This document shows, one piece after another, positions 19,114 through 26,510 of a DNA stretch of 64,000 nucleotides. The notes under the pieces were generated by a model. The model saw only the letters and a program-made list of their open reading frames with translations, was not told the origin of the DNA and did not search any database. The stretch spans positions 248,001 to 312,000 of the forward strand of contig CAVPJC010000017.1 of the NCBI GenBank assembly GCA_963705155.1. The letters are read 5' to 3'. The position numbers and the translations under genes were made by a program. The stretch is from CAVPJC01 sp963705155 (lineage in GTDB: Bacteria > Chloroflexota > Anaerolineae > Anaerolineales > UBA4823). The stretch's first letter is position 1. Every line of letters starts with the position of its first letter.

Positions 19114-19923
19114 TCAGGGAGAGAAACTGCCGGATACGATGCCCGCAGCCAGGGATGGCAGCAGGCCGACAGCCGTAAACAACAACCACACCACCACGGT
19201 GATACCGGTTGCCTTGCGCGCCGATACGCGGGCGGTAACCAGCACCGCCAGCACGAGCAGCACCAGGGACCAAAGCAAGAAGACATCCACCTGGCCCAGA
19301 AATGAGCGCAGCACCAGGGCGCCAGTGCTGACGGGTGCAGCCACACTGCCAGCACCTCCTGACCCTGCTGCAGTTTGAGAGGAGGCTATCCAACCCGACA
19401 AACCCGGGTTGGCGATGACATCCTGGGTGGCGGCGATGTAAATCATTTGCAGCACGCGGCGCAGCGTGAAGGGCAGCCAGCTCCAAACCACGGCACGGAA
19501 CATCTGGCGGAAGCTGCTGCTGCCGCCCAACACCGTGCTGGCCAGGTGCAGCCCGCCAGCCCACGCCAGCCAGCTCACCCACAGGCCCGCAAGTCCGCCG
19601 GCGATGGGAATTACCATCGTAAAGAGCGGATTGGTGGCCATGCGAGCGGCCTGCTCCTGCATCTCGGGGGTGATGCCCTGAGCGCCGGGTTGCCCCTCCA
19701 GGCTTGCCCGCACAGCCTCCTGGGCGGCCCGCGAAGTTATGGGTGCAGACACCAGCAATAGAAGGATCACGACGAGCATTGCCAGGAGCGCCATCAGCAG
19801 CCAGGCGCGCCCTCCCTGATCGCGCAGGGTTGCCAGAGTGGCACGCGGCCGCCGGATCATCCCCCAAAAAAGTGCAAAGAAATTAGGACGGGAGGGCGCG
19901 AGTGCTGGTTCAGTCGAAACCAT
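19114..19923 (-). CDS. Yip1-domain membrane protein
   Basis: 269 residues with an N-terminal cytoplasmic segment (FFALFWGMIRRPRATLATLR, the characteristic opening of bacterial Yip1-domain proteins) and about five transmembrane helices, including AWLLMALLAMLVVILLLLVS, MVIPIAGGLAGLWVSWLAWA and VVVWLLFTAVGLLPSLAAGI. The function of bacterial Yip1 proteins is unknown; in eukaryotes Yip1 acts in vesicle traffic. It is the first gene of the four-gene ABC unit, 23 bases upstream of the ATPase. Confidence 0.75.
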   Translation of the reverse strand: MVSTEPALAPSRPNFFALFWGMIRRPRATLATLRDQGGRAWLLMALLAMLVVILLLLVSAPITSRAAQEAVRASLEGQPGAQGITPEMQEQAARMATNPLFTMVIPIAGGLAGLWVSWLAWAGGLHLASTVLGGSSSFRQMFRAVVWSWLPFTLRRVLQMIYIAATQDVIANPGLSGWIASSQTAAGSGGAGSVAAPVSTGALVLRSFLGQVDVFLLWSLVLLVLAVLVTARVSARKATGITVVVWLLFTAVGLLPSLAAGIVSGSFSP

Positions 19924-20149
19924 AGGACCTCCGGGTTACTCATCCGGGCTCCCCGGCCCGGTTATCGAACATTGGTATTGTGTCGTCAGACGACATAATA
20001 ACCAATTTTACCACGGGTGCCTCACGGGATTATTCCGGCGCGATCATCCCAACACCAAATAGCCTGCGCGGTCAGCAGCGCGCCGGTCGCAATCCCCAAA
20101 ATCAGCTTCCAAAAACGCCAGATGGTGGCAGCCAGCATGCAGCGATCGA

Positions 20150-20198
20150 GCAAAATAACAAAAACCCGGGACTGCAAGGAAGCTGCAGTCTCGGGTTT
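20150..20198 (-). terminator. Terminator of the ccm operon
   Basis: On the minus strand the 15-base arms at 20198-20184 and 20176-20162 pair (AAACCCGAGACTGCA with TGCAGTCCCGGGTTT, one mismatch), followed by TTGTTATTTTG. It lies about 20 bases after the last ccm-operon stop at 20220. Confidence 0.85.
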
Positions 20199-20219
20199 GC
20201 AGATTAATCACTCCCTGTG

Positions 20220-20426
20220 CTAATCCTGCAGCAGCGGATCGCCTGCCAGGCAGGAGGTTTTGGGGTCGGCTTCAAAGGCCAGCAAGCAGGTAGGCAGACA
20301 GAAATAGAGGCGCTGCCCGCGGTACAGCGTGGTGGGTATGCCTGGCTCGTAGTGAATGTAACCCTTACAGGCGGTTAGAACGATGCTGCCCGGGGCCGGG
20401 ATGGGCGGTTCCTGCGGTGGGTTCAC
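20220..20426 (-). CDS. Small Cys-containing protein (YHS/TRASH-like) ending the ccm operon
   Basis: A 68-residue protein with GTG start; the GTG overlaps the TGA of the preceding ccmD-like gene (GTGA), so it is translationally coupled. It reads VLTACKGYIHYEPGIPTTLY and then GQRLYFCLPTCLLAFEADP, a pattern like the YHS or TRASH metal-binding modules (Cys, then aromatic Y-F-C-x-x-x-C-x-x-x-F). It has no signal peptide. A role in haem or metal handling during cytochrome assembly is possible but only by position. Confidence 0.6.
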   Translation of the reverse strand: MNPPQEPPIPAPGSIVLTACKGYIHYEPGIPTTLYRGQRLYFCLPTCLLAFEADPKTSCLAGDPLLQD

Positions 20427-20584
20427 TTCTTTTTCTCTTCTTTGCGCTGGATCTCATCCAGTATTTCCAATTCCTGGTTCATGTTGCGGCGGCGCAACAC
20501 CAGGCTGGCAAGGTAAGCGCCCATCACCACCGTAAAAACGGTATATCCCAGGATCAAATAATTGACGGTATCGGGTGTGCTCAT
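20423..20584 (-). CDS. ccmD: CcmD-like small membrane protein
   Basis: A 53-residue protein, MSTPDTVNYLILGYTVFTVV and so on, with one transmembrane helix followed by RRRNMNQELEILDEIQRKEE KKK. Size, single helix, cytoplasmic charged tail and position directly after ccmC all match CcmD, which helps release haem-loaded CcmE from the CcmABC complex. The Tyr in the helix region is also typical. It starts ten bases after the ccmC stop and overlaps the next gene by four bases. Confidence 0.75.
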   Translation of the reverse strand: MSTPDTVNYLILGYTVFTVVMGAYLASLVLRRRNMNQELEILDEIQRKEEKKK

Positions 20585-20593
20585 CTCAGGCTC

Positions 20594-21292
20594 CTAATGC
20601 GCAAATTTTAAGCGCAGCTGCTCAATCTTTTCTGCCATCCGGCCGAGGCGAATGCGATGCCAAAGCAGGGAGACAAAGATAAACGAGAAGGTCACGATGC
20701 TGAACATCATGGTCTGGAACATGGCGGGGGTCATGCTCATCTCGTTATCAGCGGCGGCCTCACCGCTGGCAATCAGCACCGGGTGAATGGTGCGCAGCAA
20801 GCGGATGGAGATAAAGGTGATCGGCACGCTGATAAACCCGAGCAGGGTGTACACGGCCCCAAAGCGAGCGCGGCGGTCGGGGTCTTCAATGCCCTGGCGC
20901 AGCATCAGGTAGGCGGCATAGACCAGCTCGACGATGGTGGCGGTGGTGAGGCGCGGGTCCCAGGTCCACCAGGTGCCCCAGGCGGGGCGGGCCCAGATGG
21001 AACCCATCACGATGGCGACAAAAAAGAAAACCAGGCTGATCTCAACTGCAGCCAGGCTGGCGATATCCCATTTGCGGTTATTGCTGCGCAGGTAGCCGAT
21101 GCCAGCCACGCCTGCCGCCATAAAACCGAGCATGCCCACCCAGGCGGTAGCCACGTGGAAGTAAAACACGCGCTGCACCTCGCCCATCACCCTTTCGGTG
21201 GGTGCGTAGAAAAACACCATACCCAGGGCGATGACGAACAGGATCACAGATAGACTATCCAGAACTTTTAACCAGCGGGGTTTTGGTTCCAT
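20594..21292 (-). CDS. ccmC: Haem exporter permease CcmC
   Basis: 232 residues, six transmembrane helices. The WGTWWTWDPRLT motif at residues 105-116 is the WWD haem-handling signature, flanked by the conserved His of RVFYFHVATAW (H46) and of RLLRTIHPVL. CcmC delivers haem to CcmE outside the membrane. The start: GGAGGAG lies eight bases before ATG 21292, which decides for this codon against the in-frame GTG at 21301 that overlaps the ccmB stop. Followed by ccmD. Confidence 0.92.
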   Translation of the reverse strand: MEPKPRWLKVLDSLSVILFVIALGMVFFYAPTERVMGEVQRVFYFHVATAWVGMLGFMAAGVAGIGYLRSNNRKWDIASLAAVEISLVFFFVAIVMGSIWARPAWGTWWTWDPRLTTATIVELVYAAYLMLRQGIEDPDRRARFGAVYTLLGFISVPITFISIRLLRTIHPVLIASGEAAADNEMSMTPAMFQTMMFSIVTFSFIFVSLLWHRIRLGRMAEKIEQLRLKFAH

Positions 21293-21297
21293 AAAGA

Positions 21298-22032
21298 TCA
21301 CTCCTCCACAATATAATCGAACAACATAAAAGCGGCGGCGATGAAGATCACATCGTACACGCCCAGCAAATTCAGCCAGGGGACAATTTCTTCCATAGGA
21401 ATAGCAGCCAGGAAACCATCGCTGGCCTTGACAGCTGCAATCAGAACCGGGATCGCCACCGGAAATAGCAAGATGGGCAGAAGCACGTCCCGCGTGCGGG
21501 TTTGCACCGCCATGGTCGCCAGGAGCGTGCCCACCGCGCTGTACCCGATCGAGCCCAGCAAAATGACCAGCAGCAGCCCGGGTCGGAACAAGTTGACGGA
21601 ATACAAGAAGCTGTAAGTGGGCAAAACGATGATTTCGACGATAAACATAAAGATCAGGTTGCCAATCGCCTTACCAAAGTAAATGGCGCTGCGGTCCACG
21701 GGCGCCAACAGCAGGCCGTCCAGGCAGCCGCGGTCTTTTTCCACCGCCATCGAACGATTGAGACCCAGCGTGCCGGCAAAGGCAAAGGTGACCCACAGGA
21801 CGCCGGCGGTGACATTGGAGCGGGTGCCGGCGTCAAGTTCCAGGGCAAAGTTGAAAATCAAGATCACCAACAAGGCAAAGACGAGCATGGCCGAAAGCAG
21901 CTCCCGGCTGCGCATCTCGGCTGCCATGTCTTTCCAGACCACCGCCCACAGGGCGCGCAGAAAGGCGCCCGCGGCGCTCTCGCGGCCTGTCTTGTTCGTC
22001 TCAGATTTCGCCAGGGTTAAATCACTTTTCAC
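21298..22032 (-). CDS. ccmB: Haem exporter permease CcmB
   Basis: 244 residues with six transmembrane helices and the family motif VTFAFAGTLGLNRSMAVEKD RG, followed by LLLAPVDRSAIYFGKAIGN. It is the permease that partners with the CcmA ATPase to release holo-CcmE. It overlaps the end of ccmA by 11 bases and its own stop lies close to the ccmC start, so the genes are co-translated. Confidence 0.92.
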   Translation of the reverse strand: MKSDLTLAKSETNKTGRESAAGAFLRALWAVVWKDMAAEMRSRELLSAMLVFALLVILIFNFALELDAGTRSNVTAGVLWVTFAFAGTLGLNRSMAVEKDRGCLDGLLLAPVDRSAIYFGKAIGNLIFMFIVEIIVLPTYSFLYSVNLFRPGLLLVILLGSIGYSAVGTLLATMAVQTRTRDVLLPILLFPVAIPVLIAAVKASDGFLAAIPMEEIVPWLNLLGVYDVIFIAAAFMLFDYIVEE

Positions 22033-22771
22033 GGTCAGCAGCCTGTAAACTGTTCACAACGGGTGATGACGCTTCTTGCAGTGTCTGGCGGTAGAAGGCC
22101 AGCAGCTGGTCGGGTTCGATTTCAGAGCGCTGCACCGAGGCGGCGATGACGCCGCGCGAGAGCACGTCGAAGCGTGAGGCCAGATCGGCGGTGCGCGATA
22201 GATCGTGAGAGGTCATCACCACGGTGCGGCCGCGCGCCGCCACCTCTTTCAGCACGGTATCCAGCATCGAGCAGGCGTCCTGATCCAGACCGGTGTGCGG
22301 CTCATCAAAGAGCATCACTTCGGGGTCGTGCAGCACAGCGCGGCCGATCGCCAGGCGTTGCTGCATACCGCGCGAAAATGTGCGCACCAGGTCGCGGCGG
22401 CGCTGCGCCAGGCCGACCAGCTCCAGCACCTCCAGGATTCGGGCGGGTATGGCCTGCAGGCCGTACATGCGGGCGTAGAAACGCAGGTTCTCCTCGGCGG
22501 TTAAGTCTCCGTAAAGCAGCGGCAGGTGCGATACCACCCCCAGGCGGCGGCGAACAGAAGCCGCCTGGTGCGGCAGGCGGTACCCGGCAACAATCACATC
22601 ACCATGCGACTGGCGCGAAAGCGAGGACAGGATGCGCAGCAGCGTGGTTTTGCCGGCGCCGTTGGGCCCCAGCAAAGCCACAAACTCGCCCTGCTCCACC
22701 TTGAAATCCAGGCCGCGCAGCACGGTCTTCAGGCCAAAACGTTTATACAGGTTATGGACTTCGATGATCAT
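22022..22771 (-). CDS. ccmA: Haem exporter ATP-binding protein CcmA
   Basis: 249 residues. Walker A GPNGAGKTTLLRIL, signature FSRGMQQRLAIGRAVL, Walker B VMLFDEPHTGLDQDA, switch MTSHDLSR. The SRGM variant in place of SGGQ is typical for CcmA. The start MIIEVHNLYKRFG at 22771 is preferred over an in-frame codon 15 bases upstream because it matches the family N-terminus. It drives release of haem-bound CcmE, with CcmB and CcmC. Confidence 0.92.
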   Translation of the reverse strand: MIIEVHNLYKRFGLKTVLRGLDFKVEQGEFVALLGPNGAGKTTLLRILSSLSRQSHGDVIVAGYRLPHQAASVRRRLGVVSHLPLLYGDLTAEENLRFYARMYGLQAIPARILEVLELVGLAQRRRDLVRTFSRGMQQRLAIGRAVLHDPEVMLFDEPHTGLDQDACSMLDTVLKEVAARGRTVVMTSHDLSRTADLASRFDVLSRGVIAASVQRSEIEPDQLLAFYRQTLQEASSPVVNSLQAADREK

Positions 22772-22842
22772 TCCGAGACCACACAATTGCCGCTGCTGTA
22801 CGCCGCCAGGCTCACCCGAATACCCGGCAGCAGCACAGGCCG

Positions 22843-24787
22843 CTATTGATTCATCAAGACTTTCAAGTGCGCCTTCAACTCGGCCCGCCGCTGGCGGTAG
22901 GCCTCTTCGGGCAGTTGTCCAGCCTGGTACAGATCATCCAGGGCCAGAATGGCATCGGTGACGGTATCCACGCTTTCCAGGACAGAGGGGGGTGAAGAGG
23001 CCGGGAGTTGATCATCTTCATCATCGAATTCATCCGGTTGGCGCGTGCGCCGGTAAAGCCACACACCGGCCAGCACCAGGGCCACGCCAAAGGCCGAAAG
23101 CCCTACAATCAGGCCGGTGCTGCTGGTCTGCGCCAGACCGGGTGTGCCCGAGGTTGGCCGCCCGGTGATGGTGAGGTTCAAATCCTGACCGTAGGCCAGG
23201 CTGCCGCCAGAATAAGAGCGATACTGCGTGCCCTGCACATCATTCGTGCCGCCATCCTGCAGTGCATCACTTTTGACCTCAATATCACCTTCAGGCACCA
23301 GGAGCACCACTGCATCGACCGGCATAGGCATCGACAACTTAAGGTCGAGTTTTTTATTATAGGGCATCAGGTAAGCAAACAATGCTTCGTAGACGCCGGA
23401 GCCCGGACGTACGGCCACCGTATCGCCAAAACCACCGGGAAGTTCCACATAACGCCCGCCCAGGACGCCATCCTGGAATTCCAGGTTGGTAGCCCCTTCA
23501 GGCAGACTGAATCGCACGGTTGGCTGGCCTTCACTCTCTGCCACCAGGGTTTTGTCCGTAGGGTTGGTAACGATATACAACTCAATCACCCGCACGGTCT
23601 GGGCGTCCACAAACTCAAAGAATAGATGCAGACGATCAGCCTTCAGGATGGATGCATCGGTGGTAGTCTCATAAATGGTAATGGGAAGGTCAATTTCAGA
23701 AACACCTGCTCTCAACCATTCCCAGATCTGAGCCGTAGGTGGCCTGCTTATATTCGACCGAGGTGATGAAGACCCGCCCAACAGGCATTTCCACATCCGG
23801 GAAGGTGTAGCTGCCATCCGCCTGGATCGTGGTCGTGCGGGTCACCACAATGGTCATGTCGTCGAAGCCGTGCAGGGTCACCTGCAGATCTTGCGGCAGG
23901 GTATCGCCGCCGGCGCTGGTGATCAGGCCGGTGACGGCGCCCACACCCATCGTGGCAGTTACCGGCTGAGTGGCAGCCGGTTCAGTGGTGGTTTGAGCCT
24001 GCGCCCCGGGGGTAATGGGCAGGGTGGCAGCAGCCTGGATGCCTGCCGGTTGGGCGACGTTTTCGAACGAAAGGGAGCGCAGGTATGCCGCAAGCGTCCA
24101 GCGCTCGTCGTCGGTTAACTGGCTGGCAAAGGCCGGCATGTCTGCACCGGCGCCTGTTGTCATCGTCTGATAATAATCGGCTTCCGATTTGGAGGCCACG
24201 TACTCCTGATCCGTCAGGTCAGCCGGCGCTTTGGCGAGACCCGCAGCATCCGGGCCATCGCCTTGACCCTGTTCCCCGTGGCAGCGAGCGCAGTTTTCCT
24301 GGTAAAGCTGGCTGCCCTGTTGAACAGTTTCCTGGGGGGCGCTCAATGAAAAGGCATAGGCCACCACATCCCAGCGCTGCCGGTCTGACAGGCTGTTGAA
24401 GGGCGGCATAAATTTCTCCAGGTTACCCTGGGTCACCTGGGTGTACCAGTTGGCGGGCGTAGAAATGCGGGCCAACTCTTTTGAGCCAATCGCTGCCACC
24501 GGGTTGGGCAGCTGAGCGGCGCGCGGGCCATCACCGCGGCCGGTATCGCCGTGGCAGGGAGCGCACTTCTCGACATAAATTGCCTGGCCGTTCTCCGGAT
24601 TGGGCGGAATAAGCGGATAAAGCGGACCGCTTACCGTCACCGGCTGGGCTGGTGTAGCGGGAAGCTGCTCGGAACCCGGAGGGGGGGCGATGTCTTCAGC
24701 AAGCGAAAAAGAACATGCAGAAAGAAAAATCGAAAAGAGCAAAACAGACAGGCTTACAAAAATAGAAGGCTTTTTTGCGCGGATCAC
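22843..24787 (-). CDS. Diheme cytochrome c lipoprotein with carboxypeptidase-like and SHOCT-like domains, one frameshift
   Basis: Begins with a lipoprotein signal (IFVSLSVLLFSIFLSACS, lipobox LSAC), then two cytochrome c domains with CAPCH and CARCH motifs, each followed by the Met-containing region (MPPFNSLS and MPAFASQLT). After a Thr/Ala-rich link comes a carboxypeptidase regulatory-like beta domain (TGLITSAGGDTLPQDLQVTL). Frame changes near 23708; beyond it lie another beta region, a transmembrane helix (LIVGLSAFGVALVLAGVWLY) and a C-terminal SHOCT-like helix (ALDDLYQAGQLPEEAYRQR). GTG 24787 with GAGG upstream is the likely start. It is inside the ccm operon and is itself a Ccm substrate. 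Confidence 0.75.
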
Positions 24788-24804
24788 AGACTTTGCCTCA
24801 TTCC

Positions 24805-25353
24805 TCAAGCCAGGGTGGCCCCACACCTGGGACAAAAACGGTCAGATTTTTGCACCGGGCGGCCGCAGCCGGGGCAGAACCCGGCCGATTTTTCATTGCG
24901 CGCCCGCCGGCGCCCGGCAATGATTGCTTCCAGATCGTCATCGGGTGCGCCGGTGAGACGGACCCCGGCCCCGTTCGGGGCAACTTCCAGTTTTCCGGCC
25001 TGCACGGCCGCATCTGCCCGGCGGGCAGCGATGGCGGCCTCAATGCGGGCTTCCACGTCAGCATCCGGCGGCTGCACCTGGCGGGCATCCAACTGTCTCA
25101 GGATATCGGCGCCATGCTGCAGGAGCATGGCGCGCTGGCCCGGGTAATCGGCCTCGGGGATTTTCCCCAGGGTAAAATCAAAATCCAGCTCCTGCAGAGC
25201 ATTCATCACCCGGTCGCGCTCTGCCAGCAATGCGGAATACTCGTGCTCTTCCTGGCCGACAGCGGTTGCCGTGCGCTCAAAAAATGGGCGGCTGATAAAC
25301 AATCCGACCAGAACCAGGAGACCTAAAATGAGAAAGATTGAGCCAATGTCCAT
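24805..25353 (-). CDS. CcmI-like protein with C-terminal zinc ribbon
   Basis: 182 residues. One N-terminal transmembrane helix (IGSIFLILGLLVLVGLFIS), then the CcmI-type hairpin LLAERDRVMNALQELDFDFT with LGKIPEADYPGQRAMLLQHG, matching the ELDRDLAEGKISEADYxxxR pattern of CcmI. Instead of TPR repeats, the C-terminus ends in a four-Cys zinc ribbon (CPGCGRPVQ...CPRCGATLA). CcmI normally chaperones apocytochrome to the CcmF/H ligation complex; the position just after ccmG agrees. The zinc ribbon is unusual for the family. Confidence 0.7.
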   Translation of the reverse strand: MDIGSIFLILGLLVLVGLFISRPFFERTATAVGQEEHEYSALLAERDRVMNALQELDFDFTLGKIPEADYPGQRAMLLQHGADILRQLDARQVQPPDADVEARIEAAIAARRADAAVQAGKLEVAPNGAGVRLTGAPDDDLEAIIAGRRRARNEKSAGFCPGCGRPVQKSDRFCPRCGATLA

Positions 25354-25380
25354 AGATTCGTTACTTTACTCGCGACTGTG

Positions 25381-25959
25381 TCAGGGTTGCAGGAGTGGGT
25401 CAACGGCGGCTTTGATCGAAGCCAGGGAGGTAAACGGGCCGATCTGTACATAGCGCAGGATGCCGGCTTGATCGATAATATAGGTTTCTGGCACGCCGCG
25501 AATGCGAAAAGCCTGTGCGATACGGGTACGCAGGTCAGGACCGTTGGGATAGGTGATATCAAACTTTTCCAGGTATTTGCGGGCTTCCGGCTCGGTATCC
25601 ACATAATCGGCGCCGAGAAAAATCACATCGCCGCGTCCGGCATAATGACGCCAGGCGGCTTCCAGGTCAGCGGCCTCCTGCTCACAGGGTTTACACCAGG
25701 AGGCCCACAGGTTGAGCACCACCACCTTGCCCTGCTGGTCTGCCAGGCTGATTTGCTGACCATCGAAGGTCGTCAGGCTAAACTCAGGCACTTTATCGCC
25801 AACGGTCACCGGCCCCTGCTGGGCGCGGCGCAGCCCCAACGCCAGCAGAGCCAGCAGCGACAGTAACCCCACCCATACAAGGATACGCCCCCATTGGGGG
25901 CGGCTGCCTGGAGCTGATTTTTCGGCAGGATTTAATTCGTCGGGTTTCACAACATCCAT
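25381..25959 (-). CDS. ccmG: Membrane-anchored thioredoxin CcmG/TlpA
   Basis: 192 residues with one N-terminal transmembrane anchor (ILVWVGLLSLLALLALG, residues 26-42) and an extracytoplasmic AhpC/TSA-thioredoxin domain. The active site WCKPC is at residues 88-92, within VVLNLWASWCKPCEQEAADL, and the cis-Pro loop is RGVPETYIID. It reduces the Cys pair of apocytochromes for haem attachment. It lies between ccmH and the CcmI-like gene in the ccm operon. Confidence 0.9.
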   Translation of the reverse strand: MDVVKPDELNPAEKSAPGSRPQWGRILVWVGLLSLLALLALGLRRAQQGPVTVGDKVPEFSLTTFDGQQISLADQQGKVVVLNLWASWCKPCEQEAADLEAAWRHYAGRGDVIFLGADYVDTEPEARKYLEKFDITYPNGPDLRTRIAQAFRIRGVPETYIIDQAGILRYVQIGPFTSLASIKAAVDPLLQP

Positions 25960-26006
25960 CCGGATCTCTCGCTACATTCCTTAATCATTTTTATAATAAG
26001 CCGGGA

Positions 26007-26510
26007 TCAGCGCTTGCTAAGTTCTTCTTCCATGCGCCTGACATACTCATCCGCTGGCGCAGCAGTTTCGGCCGCCGGGCCAGCCGCTAACGGCTGTCTC
26101 CAAACGCGAAAAGCCTTGTACAGGATAAACATCCCCACAAGAATTGCCAAGGGCGGCACCAGATACACCAGCCAGTTGAGCCCACGGGCGGGAGGCGCGG
26201 CCAGGACACGGTCGCCGTACTGGTCGACAAAATACTGCTTGATCTGCGCTTCCGTCCAGCCCTGGCCCAGTTTTTCGCGGATCAATTCGCGCCATTGAGC
26301 GCAGGCCTGCGTGCCGCACACGTCCAGAGGGATATTCTCACACACCGGACAGTAGAGCTGCTTGGCAATTGCATTGACGGCATCATCGCTGGGAAGTACA
26401 GGGCTGGTGTCTTGCGCCAGCGCCACGCCCACCAGCAATAGAGCGGCCAACAAGGCGGCCCATTGGGCCAGCAGGAGGGCAGGAAAGAATTTTCTGGTCA
26501 TTTTCTTCAA
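26007..26510 (-). CDS. ccmH: CcmH, apocytochrome thiol reductase subunit
   Basis: 167 residues: signal-anchor (LLAALLLVGVALAQ), three-helix domain with the redox pair in LYCPVCENIPLDVCGTQACA, followed by REKLGQGWTEAQIKQYFVDQ YGDRVLAAP as in the family, and a C-terminal transmembrane helix (YLVPPLAILVGMFILYKAF). Canonical proteins have RCxxCQ; here the pair is CPVC and a second pair CGTQAC follows within ten residues. It overlaps the ccmF stop by four bases (ATGA). Confidence 0.9.
   Translation of the reverse strand: MKKMTRKFFPALLLAQWAALLAALLLVGVALAQDTSPVLPSDDAVNAIAKQLYCPVCENIPLDVCGTQACAQWRELIREKLGQGWTEAQIKQYFVDQYGDRVLAAPPARGLNWLVYLVPPLAILVGMFILYKAFRVWRQPLAAGPAAETAAPADEYVRRMEEELSKR

Noticed and set aside
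19980..20223. Short plus-strand open frames before the ccm terminator
   Set aside because: No ribosome site or family match, and they cross the terminator hairpin of the opposite operon.
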